This document shows positions 27,484 through 36,758 of a DNA stretch of 64,000 nucleotides, in pieces. Origin of the DNA: Falsihalocynthiibacter arcticus (GTDB taxonomy: Bacteria > Pseudomonadota > Alphaproteobacteria > Rhodobacterales > Rhodobacteraceae); NCBI RefSeq assembly GCF_000812665.2, contig NZ_CP014327.1, positions 372,001 through 436,000 on the forward strand. The letters run 5' to 3'. The notes under the pieces were generated by a model. It saw only the letters and a program-made list of their open reading frames with translations. It was not told where the DNA came from and made no database searches. The first letter of the stretch is position 1. The number at the start of each line of letters is the position of its first letter. The translations under genes were made by a program, and so were the position numbers.

Positions 27484-27863
27484 AGCGCAGCCGCGATCTC
27501 AGCGATGCGGGCCGCAGGCGTATCGGCGGCCAAGCGGATCGTTACTCCACCTTTGAGCAACTCAACGCTGGTCAAAGTGATGGGTCGTGTTGGAAGCACT
27601 TCAAGCGCCTTAGGGTTTGCAATCTGCACGGGCACAAAATCCATCCCATCCAAGTTGGGTAAAACAAGTTTACCCGTCCGCGCCATACGTCGCCAATCTG
27701 AAACGCTGCTGGGTATCAAACCATATCGCTTGGCCACCCCATTTACAGTCGCGCCCTCAATCAACGTTTCCGCAACAATCCGCGCCTTCAGTTCAAGAGG
27801 CCAGCGTCGCTTTCCGTCTGAACTGCGTGGAATCCTTGTGAGAAACTCATTCGTAGCTTCCAT
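27480..27863 (-). CDS. tnpA: IS66 accessory protein TnpA (HTH)
   Basis: 127 residues. RWPLELKARIVAETLIEGAT and VNGVAKRYGLIPSSVSDWRR form the helix-turn-helix of IS66 TnpA/IS3-OrfA-like proteins. First gene of the element; stop overlaps the tnpB start. Confidence 0.93.
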   Translation of the reverse strand: MEATNEFLTRIPRSSDGKRRWPLELKARIVAETLIEGATVNGVAKRYGLIPSSVSDWRRMARTGKLVLPNLDGMDFVPVQIANPKALEVLPTRPITLTSVELLKGGVTIRLAADTPAARIAEIAAAL

Positions 27864-28173
27864 AGAGAAACTCCCTCCAAATTTATGAAGGGACGGAATC
27901 GCATATTAACCACCCAAGGGGAATGTGGGGTCAAACCAACGGTTACCTCCTTCGGAGCGGGACACGCAGTTAGGTGGCCTGCCTCGACACCCGTCGATGG
28001 GGTGGGGTCACTAGTAGGGGATTAGTAGGGGAGCGGAGTACAACCTGGGCCAGCCAAATGCGACACCATGCAAAACCAATTCAGGAAAAAGTTGAAATAC
28101 AACAATTGGTTATGTCACCAGGGACAACTTCATCCACCCGCATCCAGCTTAGTCCAAGAGTTTTGAAAACACA

Positions 28174-28218
28174 TTGGTAATGACGAGGTCGGGAGTTCAA
28201 TTCTCCCCAGCAGCACCA
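28174..28218 (+). pseudogene. 3' half of tRNA-Thr(GGU): likely island attachment site
   Basis: From the anticodon loop TTGGTAA onward the sequence fits a tRNA-Thr: TGACGAGGTC, T arm GGGAG-TTCAATT-CTCCC, acceptor strand CAGCAGC, discriminator A and CCA. The 5' half is not a proper tRNA: a D-arm-like AGCTTAGTCCAAGAG is present, but the acceptor partner GCTGCTG is missing. A 3' tRNA half beside an integrase start is the usual scar of island integration. Confidence 0.75.
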
Positions 28219-28297
28219 TATAACTCATTGTATTCGCTATAATACCTTGTTTACAAGGGTATGTGTCACCTGTAATGCTACACAAAGGTGCAACACA

Positions 28298-28351
28298 ATG
28301 AGCGTACGCAAGATGCCCGACCTAACGATCAGAGATGGTGTTTACCAGTTC
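28298..28351 (+). pseudogene. First 18 codons of a second integrase, cut by IS21
   Basis: ATG at 28298 gives MSVRKMPDLTIRDGVYQF, which resembles the start of tyrosine recombinases (M-RK-P-L--R-GVY). A TATAAT hexamer lies at 28239-28244 upstream. The frame stops being integrase-like exactly where the IS21 end begins (28352). It lies 80 bases from the tRNA-Thr half, the usual integrase position. Short, so the call is tentative. Confidence 0.5.
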
Positions 28352-28514
28352 TGTCAATCGCAGAGTAAAAAGGGTCCAGATCGCGGCGTAAAACTGGTCC
28401 ACTGACTTCTCGTTTGTCGTGCGCTTTGGTGCGCGTGCTCCCCATTTAGCTAACGCGTGCCAAAGCGCATGTTGGCCCTTGGGCCGACATTGTTCTGATC
28501 TTGATGTGTTTTGG

Positions 28515-29267
28515 TTATTGGCGGCTCTTACGGCTATGTTTGAGCCGGTAACTCTCGCCATTCATCTCCAGGATATGGACGTGATGGGTCAAACGATCCA
28601 GCAAAGCGCCTGTGAGCCGTTCGGAACCAAAGACTTCGGTCCACTCATCGAAAGGCAGGTTCGAGGTGATTATAATTGAGCCGCGTTCGTAGCACTGGGA
28701 TATCACCTCGAAGAGGAGTTCCGCACCAGATTTGCTGAGGGGCACAAATCCCAATTCATCAATGATCAACAGGTTCTGGCTCGTCAGGTGCTTTTGAAGC
28801 CGCTGCAATCTCCGCTCATCCTGCGCTTCAATCAGATCATGGACCAGGGCTGCCGCCGTCGTGAAGCGCACTTTCAACCCTCTTTGGCATGCCGCCAACC
28901 CAAGCCCCAAAGCAATGTGCGTCTTACCGGTTCCCGATGGGCCGAGGGCGATGATATTTTCTCTGCGATCTATATAATCACATCGTGCGAGGTCCATTGT
29001 CAGCGGTTTGTTCAAGCTGGGCATAATCTTGAAGTCAAAGCTATCCAGGCTTTTGGTGCTTGGGAACTTCGCCGCTTTGATCCGCCGTTCGATCATCCGG
29101 CGCTCCCGATCTATCAGTTCCATCTCGCACAGGCGCGCCAAATATTGAATGTGATCCTTATTCTCGGCAGCACATATCTGGGCTTGTTTTGCGTACTCCC
29201 CTTGGAACGTTGGCAAGCGTAACTTCTTGAGGTGATGTTGCAGAAGGATTTGGGGGGCTTGGGTCAT
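28515..29267 (-). CDS. istB: IS21 helper ATPase IstB
   Basis: 250 residues. AAA+ ATPase that delivers target DNA to IstA. GPSGTGKTHIALGLG (Walker A), LLIIDELGFVPL (Walker B) and IIITSNLPFDEW are intact. Start overlaps the istA stop by four bases. Confidence 0.96.
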   Translation of the reverse strand: MTQAPQILLQHHLKKLRLPTFQGEYAKQAQICAAENKDHIQYLARLCEMELIDRERRMIERRIKAAKFPSTKSLDSFDFKIMPSLNKPLTMDLARCDYIDRRENIIALGPSGTGKTHIALGLGLAACQRGLKVRFTTAAALVHDLIEAQDERRLQRLQKHLTSQNLLIIDELGFVPLSKSGAELLFEVISQCYERGSIIITSNLPFDEWTEVFGSERLTGALLDRLTHHVHILEMNGESYRLKHSRKSRQ

Positions 29268-30763
29268 GCCGCGGTCCCTCCCATCAGGCTCATGTAGCTG
29301 GCCGGACGTGTTGTTCCAACGTTTGCCTTTGGCAGATAAGGATAGAAGTCCAAATCCAAGCGCGGTGGGCGCTTCTCAACTCGGCACAACACAAGGTGTT
29401 TTACAGCGTCATAGCCAATCGCGCCCAGATCAATGGCATGCTGGATCGCACCCTGCACAACATCCATCTCAAAGGTTTCCAAAAGGCGCAGGACTTGAAC
29501 ATATTCCCGCTTGCCCGGCTTACCCATTCTGGCTTCGAGCAGTCGGTGCAAGGTAGCGAAGACATCCGGTAGATCCCAGCCCTGCAAAGGGGCGGCTTGA
29601 TCCAAAGCCCCCACCTTCTGCTCAATCAAAGGCAGGAAGTGGAGCGGGTCAAAGATCATGTCCGCTTTGGCGTAAGACCGCTGATGCCGTGCTATCACCT
29701 CATTGCCGCAGCCAATAATGACCTCATGCACAAAGCCACGCACGTGGACGTCGTGATGGGCATAGGCCACGGGCACAGAGTAATCATTGCTACGGTAGCG
29801 CACCATTGAGATTGATGTGGCCCGCGTGCTGACATGGTCGCAGGCCTCATACTCTGCGACAGGCAACCCCATCAGGGCATCAAGATCGGATATCAAACGC
29901 TGGCCAATAGTCTGGCTGTGTCCGCGCAATTTGTCACTCTGGCGTTCCAAACACCTCTGTTCCAAGTGCGCATTCAGATCATCAAAACTGTCGTAACGTG
30001 GCGCAGGCACCATGAAGTTGCGTCGAGTGTATCCGACCATGCCCTCAACGTTGCCTTTGTCGTTCCCCCGCGCAGGCCGACCAAACTTGTCATCAAACAG
30101 ATAATGCGATTGCAGTTCTGTAAACCGGCGTGTGCGAACACGTGTTCTGTCCCCTAAAATACGCGCAACAGCGATCTTGGTGTTGTCATAGAGAATGGAT
30201 TGGGGGATGCCGCCGAAGAACGCAAAGGCAGACACGTGGCCGTCGCAAAACGCTTCTGTCGTCTCCGCAGGGTAGCCCTTCACAAACACTGCGTCCGAAT
30301 GCGGTAGGCTCATCACGAAGAAGTGGATCTTACATTCGACGCAGCCAATCACGCCAAGGGTCTCACCAAAATCAACCTGCGCGTGGCCGGGCCGATGCGA
30401 CAACGGCACAAACACCTCTTTCGTGCGCCGCTTTTGCTCGCGTACGTAATACGTCACAGTCGTCAAGCTGCCAGTATATCCATGCTCGGCTCTCAGGCGT
30501 TCATAGATGCGCTTTGCTGTATGGCGTTGTTTTTTGATCAGGGTTTTATCAGTCCGAAGTATCTCGTCGATGATGCCAACATAATCATCAAGCGTGGGGC
30601 GACGTGGCGCTTCTGAACGACGATAACCAGGAGGGAGTTCATGACGTAGCATCTTCGCTATCGTCTTACGGTCCTTGTTGAAATAACGCGCCGCTTCACG
30701 AGCAGACATGCCGTCCTTCAAACAAGCACGGCGCACACGACTATAAATATCCACAGAATACAT
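29264..30763 (-). CDS. istA: IS21 transposase IstA
   Basis: 499 residues. N-terminal helix-turn-helix (DGMSAREAARYFNKDRKTIA), then the retroviral-type integrase core: HAQVDFGETLGV (first Asp), ILYDNTKIAV (second Asp), GNDKGNVEGMVGY (Glu region). Complete gene with no frameshift. Confidence 0.95.
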   Translation of the reverse strand: MYSVDIYSRVRRACLKDGMSAREAARYFNKDRKTIAKMLRHELPPGYRRSEAPRRPTLDDYVGIIDEILRTDKTLIKKQRHTAKRIYERLRAEHGYTGSLTTVTYYVREQKRRTKEVFVPLSHRPGHAQVDFGETLGVIGCVECKIHFFVMSLPHSDAVFVKGYPAETTEAFCDGHVSAFAFFGGIPQSILYDNTKIAVARILGDRTRVRTRRFTELQSHYLFDDKFGRPARGNDKGNVEGMVGYTRRNFMVPAPRYDSFDDLNAHLEQRCLERQSDKLRGHSQTIGQRLISDLDALMGLPVAEYEACDHVSTRATSISMVRYRSNDYSVPVAYAHHDVHVRGFVHEVIIGCGNEVIARHQRSYAKADMIFDPLHFLPLIEQKVGALDQAAPLQGWDLPDVFATLHRLLEARMGKPGKREYVQVLRLLETFEMDVVQGAIQHAIDLGAIGYDAVKHLVLCRVEKRPPRLDLDFYPYLPKANVGTTRPASYMSLMGGTAA

Positions 30764-30819
30764 CTCCCGCCCTCCGAATAAACGAAGGACACAAACTGGC
30801 GGAATTTTACTCCGCTACA

Positions 30820-31311
30820 ACTGCGATATGTCGAAGCTGTTTCTGTGGCCCAGTATTGCAGTGCGTTTTACAGACGTATTTCCCAGGCGCTAAGTCCGCC
30901 TCTGACGGCGCGGGACGTGGGCCCTACTTCATTGCATTTGCCAAACGCGCCCGAACGGTGACATCCAAGCCCCTGATGTTAACAGGCGGCTTCAAAACGC
31001 GAGCGCAAGCGGAAGAAGCCGTTTTGAGCGGTGCAGTCGATGTGATTGGCCTAGCCCGTGCGTTGGTCCTTGAACCAAACCTCCCAAATCTTTGGTCGGT
31101 AGGCCAAATGCCTGAACCAATTTTCCCAAGGTTCACAGTTGCACCGGAAGGCGGGATAACGGCCTGGTACACCATGCGCCTAACCGAAATCGCTACCGAC
31201 AAAGAAACAGACGAAGTCGGCGACCTTGAAAAAGCAATTGACGACTATGAAGCGCGAGATAGAGTCCGAACTGAAATCTGGACACGCCACTTCAATCGTG
31301 ACGACGGTTGA
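30820..31311 (+). pseudogene. NADH:flavin oxidoreductase / old yellow enzyme family, 5'-truncated
   Basis: The reading frame encodes only the C-terminal part of an FMN-dependent oxidoreductase: YFIAFAKRART, PLMLTGGFKTRAQAEEAV, SGAVDVIGLARALVLEP (FMN phosphate-binding end of the TIM barrel), then PEGGITAWYTMRLTEI. The first about 250 residues are missing, and the break coincides with the IS21 right end. Probably the host gene into which the island edge was deleted; not functional. Confidence 0.8.
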
Positions 31312-31613
31312 TGGGATCGCATTGAGTAACCCGCAATGAAGCCTCATTCGGGGCTTAAGTCCTCCTTTCCATAAATAAAAAATGGGGCAGTAATAGCGCA
31401 AGATTGACCAGAAGAGACCCTTGGCGCAGGCCGCCAGTTAGCTTTCTTGTCCTTCTCTGGTGACTCGTTCTGATTGTAGATAATTATTTTACCATCGGCA
31501 TCCGTGACGGACCGGGGTAGCAGCGGTCAATTCAGAAGTTAGCGAATGATTGGATTAGGCGCATCACTTCTCCCGTAGTTTTATATCCGCGAAAAGCTTT
31601 GGTTGCCTGCCTC
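31312..31613. other. Intergenic region, no gene seen
   Basis: Lies between the oxidoreductase remnant and the convergent HAD gene. No tRNA, strong hairpin or supported reading frame. Confidence 0.4.
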
Positions 31614-32264
31614 CTAAATCAACCCGATCTGCGTCGCCCCAAGTAGGAGAGTCGGCGCGATTACGTGGCCAAGAGCGCGAACTTCTGGGGATGGTTGCAA
31701 AATATCTGGAACCTGTACCACCCGTGCTCCGGAGGCAACTGCCGCGCGGGTTCCGGGATCGGAATCCTCAAAGGCCGCGCAATCGGTCGCCCCCAGACCA
31801 AGCGATTTTGCAGCACGCAGATAGATGTCGGGTGCGGGCTTAGGAGAAACCACCTGATCTCCGCCCGTCACCGTTTCAAAAAAACCAAGAAGGCCGGAGA
31901 CTTCAAGATGGTGACGCGCTTTTTCCGTTTGGGTTGAGGTGGCAACAGCACAAGGAAGTCCCTTTTCTTTCAGGCCCTTGAGCAATTCGACGGCTCCTGC
32001 CTTAATGGGGATGTCCTCAATTTTAATCGCCGCGGAATTGGCGGTACTTTTCTCTAGGAATGCCTCAAAGATCGCCAAATCGTCGATTCTTGCGCGCAAA
32101 ATGTCTTCTGATTCCTTGCGCCGAACCCCGATGAGGCCCAACAGCACCGGCTCGAAATCAATCAAGCCAACGTCATCAGCCGCGCGTTGATAGCACAGGA
32201 TGGTGAGGCGCTCCGTGTCCAAAAGGAGGCCGTCCATATCGAAAATCGCGCCGCGTAAACTCAT
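31614..32264 (-). CDS. HAD-family hydrolase (beta-phosphoglucomutase-like)
   Basis: 216 residues from ATG 32264 (GGGATA upstream); an ATG four codons earlier has no ribosome site. Haloacid dehalogenase phosphatase/phosphomutase: motif I FDMDGLLLDTE (nucleophile Asp and acid Asp), motif II AVATSTQTEK (Thr/Ser), Lys in SPKPAPDIYL, motif IV AFEDSDPGTRAA. The cap domain lies between residues about 15 and 80, as in subclass I enzymes. Substrate is unknown; a sugar phosphate is likely. Stands alone. Confidence 0.92.
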   Translation of the reverse strand: MSLRGAIFDMDGLLLDTERLTILCYQRAADDVGLIDFEPVLLGLIGVRRKESEDILRARIDDLAIFEAFLEKSTANSAAIKIEDIPIKAGAVELLKGLKEKGLPCAVATSTQTEKARHHLEVSGLLGFFETVTGGDQVVSPKPAPDIYLRAAKSLGLGATDCAAFEDSDPGTRAAVASGARVVQVPDILQPSPEVRALGHVIAPTLLLGATQIGLI

Positions 32265-32484
32265 GTTATATCCCATTTTATGACCGACCCAGACCTGCCC
32301 GCCCGCTAGAAACCTTTGCGCCCCTCAAACCACACCCGACGCACAATGGGAATACCCGCCCGCTGCGCACAATGGGCGACATTGAGCGCAATATACTCGC
32401 TTATTTATTTGCAAAAAGGCCGTAAATCCGCTCATTTAGGCAGGATAATCTGCACAAGTTCGCGTATCAATGGAGGTGCCATAG

Positions 32485-33204
32485 TTGAAAAATCCCAAAG
32501 GAGCCTCCCCATTGTTGTTTAATCGATACAGCATTTTCATGACACCTGAGGCGGGTATGTTTGCCGATTCAGGCGCTGCTTGGCTTGGGTGGGATTTGGA
32601 AAAGGGTTGCGCCGTGCCACACCCAAAAGCCTCCGAAACCGCCCTGCGTATTGCAACCCAAGCTCCAAGGAAATACGGCTTTCATGGAACAATCAAACCT
32701 CCCTTTCACCTTGCAAAAGGCACAACATATGAAAGCCTTTTGTCTCAAACCAAGGCGCTTTGTGCCGTCCATGCTCCTGTTGAAATTGAAGCCCTAAGCC
32801 TCACAATAGATAAGTCGACTTTGGCGCTTACTCCGGAAGGAAACATCGACCATCTTGCCAGTCTCGCCGCTGCCGTTCTGCAAAAACTGGACCATTTTCG
32901 CGCCCCTCTCAGCGCGACAGAATTGGCCGGACGCCGCAAAGCCAACCTAACGCCCCTGCAGGAAACCAACTTGAAAAACTGGGGGTATCCGTATGTTTTG
33001 GACGCGTTCAAATTTCACATCACTTTGAGTGGTCATTTGCCGCCCAAAGACTTGGAACATTTAAAAACTTTGGCCCGTACACACTTCGCCCATAACTTGG
33101 GGCGCCCCATGCGATTCTGTTCGTTAATTCTGGCTGGCGAAGCGGGGGACGGACGTTTTCACGCACTTCACCGGCTCCCTCTTTCTGGAAAGATAGTGCC
33201 CTAA
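32485..33204 (+). CDS. DUF1045 family protein (phosphonate-metabolism associated)
   Basis: 239 residues, TTG start chosen because GGAGGT lies seven to eight bases upstream. Two-histidine phosphoesterase-like layout: FHGTIKPPF (first H-x-T) and FKFHITLSGHL (second H-x-T). AWLGWD near the N-terminus is typical of DUF1045, often found in phosphonate (phn) loci of Rhodobacterales. No phn genes are recognisable here. A small phosphate-ester substrate is likely; the exact reaction is unknown. Confidence 0.88.
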   Translation: MKNPKGASPLLFNRYSIFMTPEAGMFADSGAAWLGWDLEKGCAVPHPKASETALRIATQAPRKYGFHGTIKPPFHLAKGTTYESLLSQTKALCAVHAPVEIEALSLTIDKSTLALTPEGNIDHLASLAAAVLQKLDHFRAPLSATELAGRRKANLTPLQETNLKNWGYPYVLDAFKFHITLSGHLPPKDLEHLKTLARTHFAHNLGRPMRFCSLILAGEAGDGRFHALHRLPLSGKIVP

Positions 33205-33312
33205 AGTCTGCCCCCAAGTGTATGGATAACCACCGGCCAATTCGTGGCCTCTTGGCCGCGCCGTAAAATAGGGTACACTTGCAAAAAAACAAAGCGCCCA
33301 AGGAGACTCCAA

Positions 33313-34245
33313 GTGAATGACCTAATCATGATCGCCCCCATGCCCCCAAAAGTCATGGCGGACCTCTCGGAGTCCTTCACCATCCTGAAATACTGGGAAG
33401 CCGTTGATAAAAAAACGTTTCTGAGCAACTGCGCGCATGTGAAATTCATGGCGACGAACGGCCATGTTGGCTGTGACGACGCAATGATGGACGCCCTTCC
33501 CGACCTCAAAGTCATCTCAAGTTTTGGCGTTGGCTATGATGGTATCGACGTCACTGCCGCGCGCAAGCGGGGTATTTCCGTCACCAACACACCCGACGTT
33601 TTAAGCGATGCCGTCGCGGAACTTGCGCTTGGACTGATGCTGTCTCTCTGCCGCAGAATCGTCGATGCGGATGCCTTTACGCGGCAAGGAAAATGGCTCG
33701 AAGGCGGGTATCCCCTGACGGGCGAACTTACGGGGGCAACGGTCGGGATTTTGGGGCTAGGACGGATCGGCAAGGAAATTGCCCGCCGCGCACAAGCCTT
33801 CAAAATGCAGGTGGTTTATCATGGCCGCAACCCACAGGCCTATGAACCCTTTCCGTACTATGCCTCGCTTGAGGAAATGGCGGCGGCATCCGATTGGATT
33901 GTGGCCGTTGTTCCCGACAATGCAGCCACGCGAAAGTTGGTGGATCGCAAGGTTCTCACGGCCTTGGGACCCAAGGGAGCGATCGTGAATTTGGGGCGAG
34001 GAACGCTCATTGACGAACCTGTTATGGTCGAAATGTTGCAGTCTGGAGCCTTGGGCGGCGCGGCGCTCGATGTGTTTGAGCAAGAGCCAAAAATGTCGCC
34101 GGATCTTTGGAAGCTGCCAAACGTCGTGCTGTCGCCACACCAAGGTAGCGCCACCGAGAAAACACGCATCGCGATGGGCGACCTAGTGGTGCAAAACTTG
34201 CTTCGCGCCAAAGAGGGCCGCCCATTGGTTTCCCCTGTGGGTTAA
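33313..34245 (+). CDS. D-2-hydroxyacid dehydrogenase (glyoxylate/hydroxypyruvate reductase type)
   Basis: 310 residues from GTG 33313 (AAGGAG nine bases upstream). NAD(P)-dependent reduction of a 2-keto acid. Visible: substrate loop SSFGVGYDGID, nucleotide fold GILGLGRIGKEIA (GxGxxG), YHGRNPQ (Arg suggests NADPH), catalytic Arg in NLGRGTLIDE, Glu in DVFEQEP, and His in LSPHQGSAT. Length and motifs are normal. It follows DUF1045 with about 110 bases between and is convergent with the altronate dehydratase-like gene, whose sugar-acid pathway could supply related keto acids. Confidence 0.92.
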   Translation: MNDLIMIAPMPPKVMADLSESFTILKYWEAVDKKTFLSNCAHVKFMATNGHVGCDDAMMDALPDLKVISSFGVGYDGIDVTAARKRGISVTNTPDVLSDAVAELALGLMLSLCRRIVDADAFTRQGKWLEGGYPLTGELTGATVGILGLGRIGKEIARRAQAFKMQVVYHGRNPQAYEPFPYYASLEEMAAASDWIVAVVPDNAATRKLVDRKVLTALGPKGAIVNLGRGTLIDEPVMVEMLQSGALGGAALDVFEQEPKMSPDLWKLPNVVLSPHQGSATEKTRIAMGDLVVQNLLRAKEGRPLVSPVG

Positions 34246-34286
34246 TCCCCCAGCACTGGATTTTCTAACATTCAACGACCCCAGAG

Positions 34287-35792
34287 TTACATTACCGCGC
34301 CGATTTGCCATGGAACAAATTCATAATCGCCAAGCCCTTGCGCTTCGGATTTCGAAGGGGTTCCAGAGGCCACATCCAAGAACATCTGGTAAATCCGCTG
34401 CCCCGCCGCCTCAATCGTTTCGCCCTCTGTGAGAATCGACCCCGCGTTCAAATCCATATCTTCTTCCATCCGCGTGAACATCTGGGTGTTCGTCGCAATT
34501 TTTATCGACGGCGTTGGCTTGGCCCCAAAGGCGGACCCGCGCCCCGTGGTAAAGGCGATCAAATTGCATCCACTGGCGATTTGCCCTGTCACAGACGCGG
34601 GGTCATATCCGGGGCTGTCCATGAAGACGAACCCTTTGCTGCGGATTGTTTCACCGTATTTGAAAACGCCCGTTAGGGGCGAAGTTCCCCCCTTGGCCGC
34701 AGCCCCGAGGGATTTTTCAAGGATGGTTGTAAGCCCGCCTTTTTTGTTCCCCGGAGACGGGTTATTATCCATCGACCCCTTGTTGCGGGCGGCGTATTCT
34801 TCCCACCATTTGATGAGGCCGATGAGTTTTTCACCCACCTCTGGCGTTGCTGCGCGGCGCGTCAACAAATGCTCCGCACCATAAATTTCTGGCGTCTCGG
34901 CCAATACACCCGTGCCTCCTTGGGCAACCAGTAAGTCGCAAGCGAAACCCAACGCTGGATTGGCCGTAACGCCGGACCACGCATCCGATCCACCACATTG
35001 CAAACCGACCATCAACTCCGAGGCGGGACAAGCTTCGCGGCGTGCTTCATTGGCCAATGGCAGCATGGCTTCGACCTTTTGAATGCCAATCTCGATCGTT
35101 TTCCGCAGGCCAGCCACGTCTTGAATATTCATCGCCTGAAACTTTGGTCCCGGCTTAAGGCCCCATGCCTCGACCAACCAATCAATCTGGTTGATCTCGC
35201 AGCCTAAGCCCACCATCAAAACAGCCGCAACATTTGGATGCGCGGCATAGCCCCACATTACCCGTTGAAGCGCCTCAAAACCGTCGCCATCCCCCGCCAT
35301 GCCACAGCCCGTGCCATGCACGAAAGCAACAACTCCATCAACGTTTTCATACTTCGCCATAACCTCTGGCGTAAAGTGGTTGGCAATCATCCGCGCCGCC
35401 GTTGCCGAGCAATTCACTGACGTCAAAACCGCAACATAATTGCGTGTCCCGACTTTGCCGTTTTCACGCCGATACCCCATAAAGGTATCCACAGTCGTCG
35501 CGGGGGCAACGGGCCGAATATCGGTTGAGAATTCATAGGTTTGATCGACAGCCCTAAACTCAAGATTGTGCGTGTGCACATGATCCCCCACAGCAATATC
35601 TTCTTTCGCATAGCCAATGACTTGCGCGTATTTCAATACCGCCGCCCCCTTATCAATCGCTTGAGTAGCCATTTTATGCCCGCGCGGAATTTGCTGTTTT
35701 GGCGATATTCCATTGACGTCCTCATCGGGATTGAGGGTTTCAATCGCGCTAACGACATTATCATTCGGGGCAAGGCGGACGGTTTTTGACAT
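34287..35792 (-). CDS. uxaA: UxaA-family altronate/galactarate dehydratase
   Basis: 501 residues from ATG 35792; the longer upstream frame includes non-homologous residues. Removes water from a sugar acid to give a 2-keto-3-deoxy acid. An N-terminal SAF domain (about residues 1-100: VRLAPNDNV, GHKMATQAI, GDHVHTHNLE) is fused to the dehydratase core (GYRRENGKVGTRNYVAVL, CGMAGDGDGFEAL, LQCGGSDAWSGVTANPALG). The C-terminus carries GRGSAFGAKPTPSIKIATN. The length matches E. coli UxaA (about 495). Cysteines and histidines of the iron site appear present. Exact substrate uncertain. Confidence 0.92.
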   Translation of the reverse strand: MSKTVRLAPNDNVVSAIETLNPDEDVNGISPKQQIPRGHKMATQAIDKGAAVLKYAQVIGYAKEDIAVGDHVHTHNLEFRAVDQTYEFSTDIRPVAPATTVDTFMGYRRENGKVGTRNYVAVLTSVNCSATAARMIANHFTPEVMAKYENVDGVVAFVHGTGCGMAGDGDGFEALQRVMWGYAAHPNVAAVLMVGLGCEINQIDWLVEAWGLKPGPKFQAMNIQDVAGLRKTIEIGIQKVEAMLPLANEARREACPASELMVGLQCGGSDAWSGVTANPALGFACDLLVAQGGTGVLAETPEIYGAEHLLTRRAATPEVGEKLIGLIKWWEEYAARNKGSMDNNPSPGNKKGGLTTILEKSLGAAAKGGTSPLTGVFKYGETIRSKGFVFMDSPGYDPASVTGQIASGCNLIAFTTGRGSAFGAKPTPSIKIATNTQMFTRMEEDMDLNAGSILTEGETIEAAGQRIYQMFLDVASGTPSKSEAQGLGDYEFVPWQIGAVM

Positions 35793-35910
35793 AGGATTTC
35801 CATTGCGAAAACGAGGGGGGTAGGCGTTATTGTACATTTTGCAAAAAAATACGAAAGGTGCAAATGCGATTACTTTTGTTTCTGGTAGAAAACAGTTGCG
35901 CCTTGCCTCA

Positions 35911-35940
35911 AAATTCCTTAATTCACGAATTATGGAATTT
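35911..35940 (+). promoter_or_regulatory. ArsR-type operator over the start codon of arsR-arsC
   Basis: Inverted repeat of 14 bases with a 2-base centre: AAATTCCTTAATTC, AC, GAATTATGGAATTT, 13 of 14 positions paired. The ATG at 35932 lies inside the right arm. TTGCGC (35896) and TTAATT (35918) could be -35 and -10, putting transcription start at or next to the ATG, i.e. a leaderless mRNA. No ribosome site is present. Confidence 0.75.
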
Positions 35941-36741
35941 AAACTTCTAGACCGCCTCGCCACTCTCAGTCACCCACAGCGGATGGCTATTTTCCGACTG
36001 CTGATCCGGCGGTATCCGGACGCGCTGCCTGTTGCTGAAATCCTTACCGTTCTAGACCTCAAGCCAAGCACAGCATCGGTCTATCTCTCGGCGTTAAAAT
36101 CGGCTGGTCTTGTGCGCCAACGCCGCCTTGGCACAAGCCTCCTTTATAGCGCGAATATTGCAGCCTCACAGGAAATCATCTCAGGGTTATTTAGCGACTG
36201 TTGTGGCGGACGCGGCGATTTATGCCTTCCAACCGACCTTTCAAAACCAGCAACACAACCCAGCGTCTTGTTCCTATGTACAGGAAACTCGGCGCGCTCA
36301 ATTATGGCCGAAACGATCCTACGCGATTGGCGAGGCCGCACTTTCACTGTGGCGTCCGCAGGGACAGAACCGCGCGCAGGCGTCCACGCTATGGCCCGCG
36401 ATGTTTTGCTATCCAAAGGCCACAACATTCAAAACCTACACTCCAAAAACATCACCACCGTTTTGGGCGAAACGACATCTGACTTCGATTTCGTATTCAC
36501 CGTTTGTGACAACGCGGCAAACCAAGAAAGCGGCGCGTTTCACGGCACACCCATCGCTAGCCATTGGGGCATTGAAGACCCCGTCCCAGCAGCCAACTCC
36601 TTGGACAAAGCTTCCCGAGACCGCTTTGAAAATACCTATGAAATCCTAAACAAACGCATCTCGCGTTTTGCCACCCTCCCATTTGAAACAGCCAGCCGTG
36701 CCGACCTCCAAAAATCGGTCGACGATATCGCGCGTAATTAA
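35932..36741 (+). CDS. ArsR repressor fused to LMWP-type arsenate reductase
   Basis: 269 residues from ATG 35932. Residues 1-100 are an ArsR winged helix ([33 protein letters not shown]) with Cys90-Cys91-Cys98 ([10 protein letters not shown]) as likely arsenite ligands. Residues 110-269 are an arsenate reductase of the low-molecular-weight phosphatase type: [15 protein letters not shown] (C116 of C-x5-R), DP loop [17 protein letters not shown] holds the second cysteine, but the usual third one (SCP/ECP) is replaced by SG, so the thiol relay may differ. First gene of the arsenic operon, 17 bases before GAPDH. Represses its own operator until arsenite binds. Confidence 0.9.
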   Translation: MEFKLLDRLATLSHPQRMAIFRLLIRRYPDALPVAEILTVLDLKPSTASVYLSALKSAGLVRQRRLGTSLLYSANIAASQEIISGLFSDCCGGRGDLCLPTDLSKPATQPSVLFLCTGNSARSIMAETILRDWRGRTFTVASAGTEPRAGVHAMARDVLLSKGHNIQNLHSKNITTVLGETTSDFDFVFTVCDNAANQESGAFHGTPIASHWGIEDPVPAANSLDKASRDRFENTYEILNKRISRFATLPFETASRADLQKSVDDIARN

Positions 36742-36758
36742 TCAGAAAGCGTTTTGAC

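Larger units (their letters stand above)
25482..27946 (-). mobile_element. IS66-family insertion sequence with 8-bp target duplication
   Basis: Carries tnpA, tnpB and tnpC on the minus strand. Ends are imperfect 22-base inverted repeats, GTAAGCGCTGCTTTGGTCCC at the left and GTAACCGTTGGTTTGACCCC (complement) at the right. Both sides are flanked by CTCCTTCG (25474-25481 and 27947-27954), a perfect 8-base duplication as expected for IS66. The element looks complete and fairly recent. Confidence 0.93.
28352..30819 (-). mobile_element. IS21-family insertion sequence
   Basis: istA and istB on the minus strand between TGT...ACA ends. Left end begins TGTCAATCGCAGAGTAAAA; the right end complement begins TGTAGCGGAGTAAAATT, sharing the GAGTAAAA block. 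The flanks (CCAGTTC and ACTGCGA) do not match, so no target duplication remains and a deletion next to the element is likely. Confidence 0.85.

Noticed and set aside
26665-27888. 407-codon plus-strand frame across IS66
   Set aside because: It spans the antisense of tnpC, tnpB and tnpA; no domain or ribosome site.
27955-28173. Possible complete tRNA-Thr by joining the D-arm-like AGCTTAGTCCAAGAG to the 3' half
   Set aside because: The acceptor 5' strand does not pair with CAGCAGC and the anticodon stem fails, so only the 3' half is called.
32300-32403. Minus-strand frame resembling the C-terminus of a phn-type amidohydrolase next to DUF1045
   Set aside because: Only about 30 codons (NVAHCAQRAGIPIVRRVWFE), no start and no clear match to PhnM ends. 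Too short to support.
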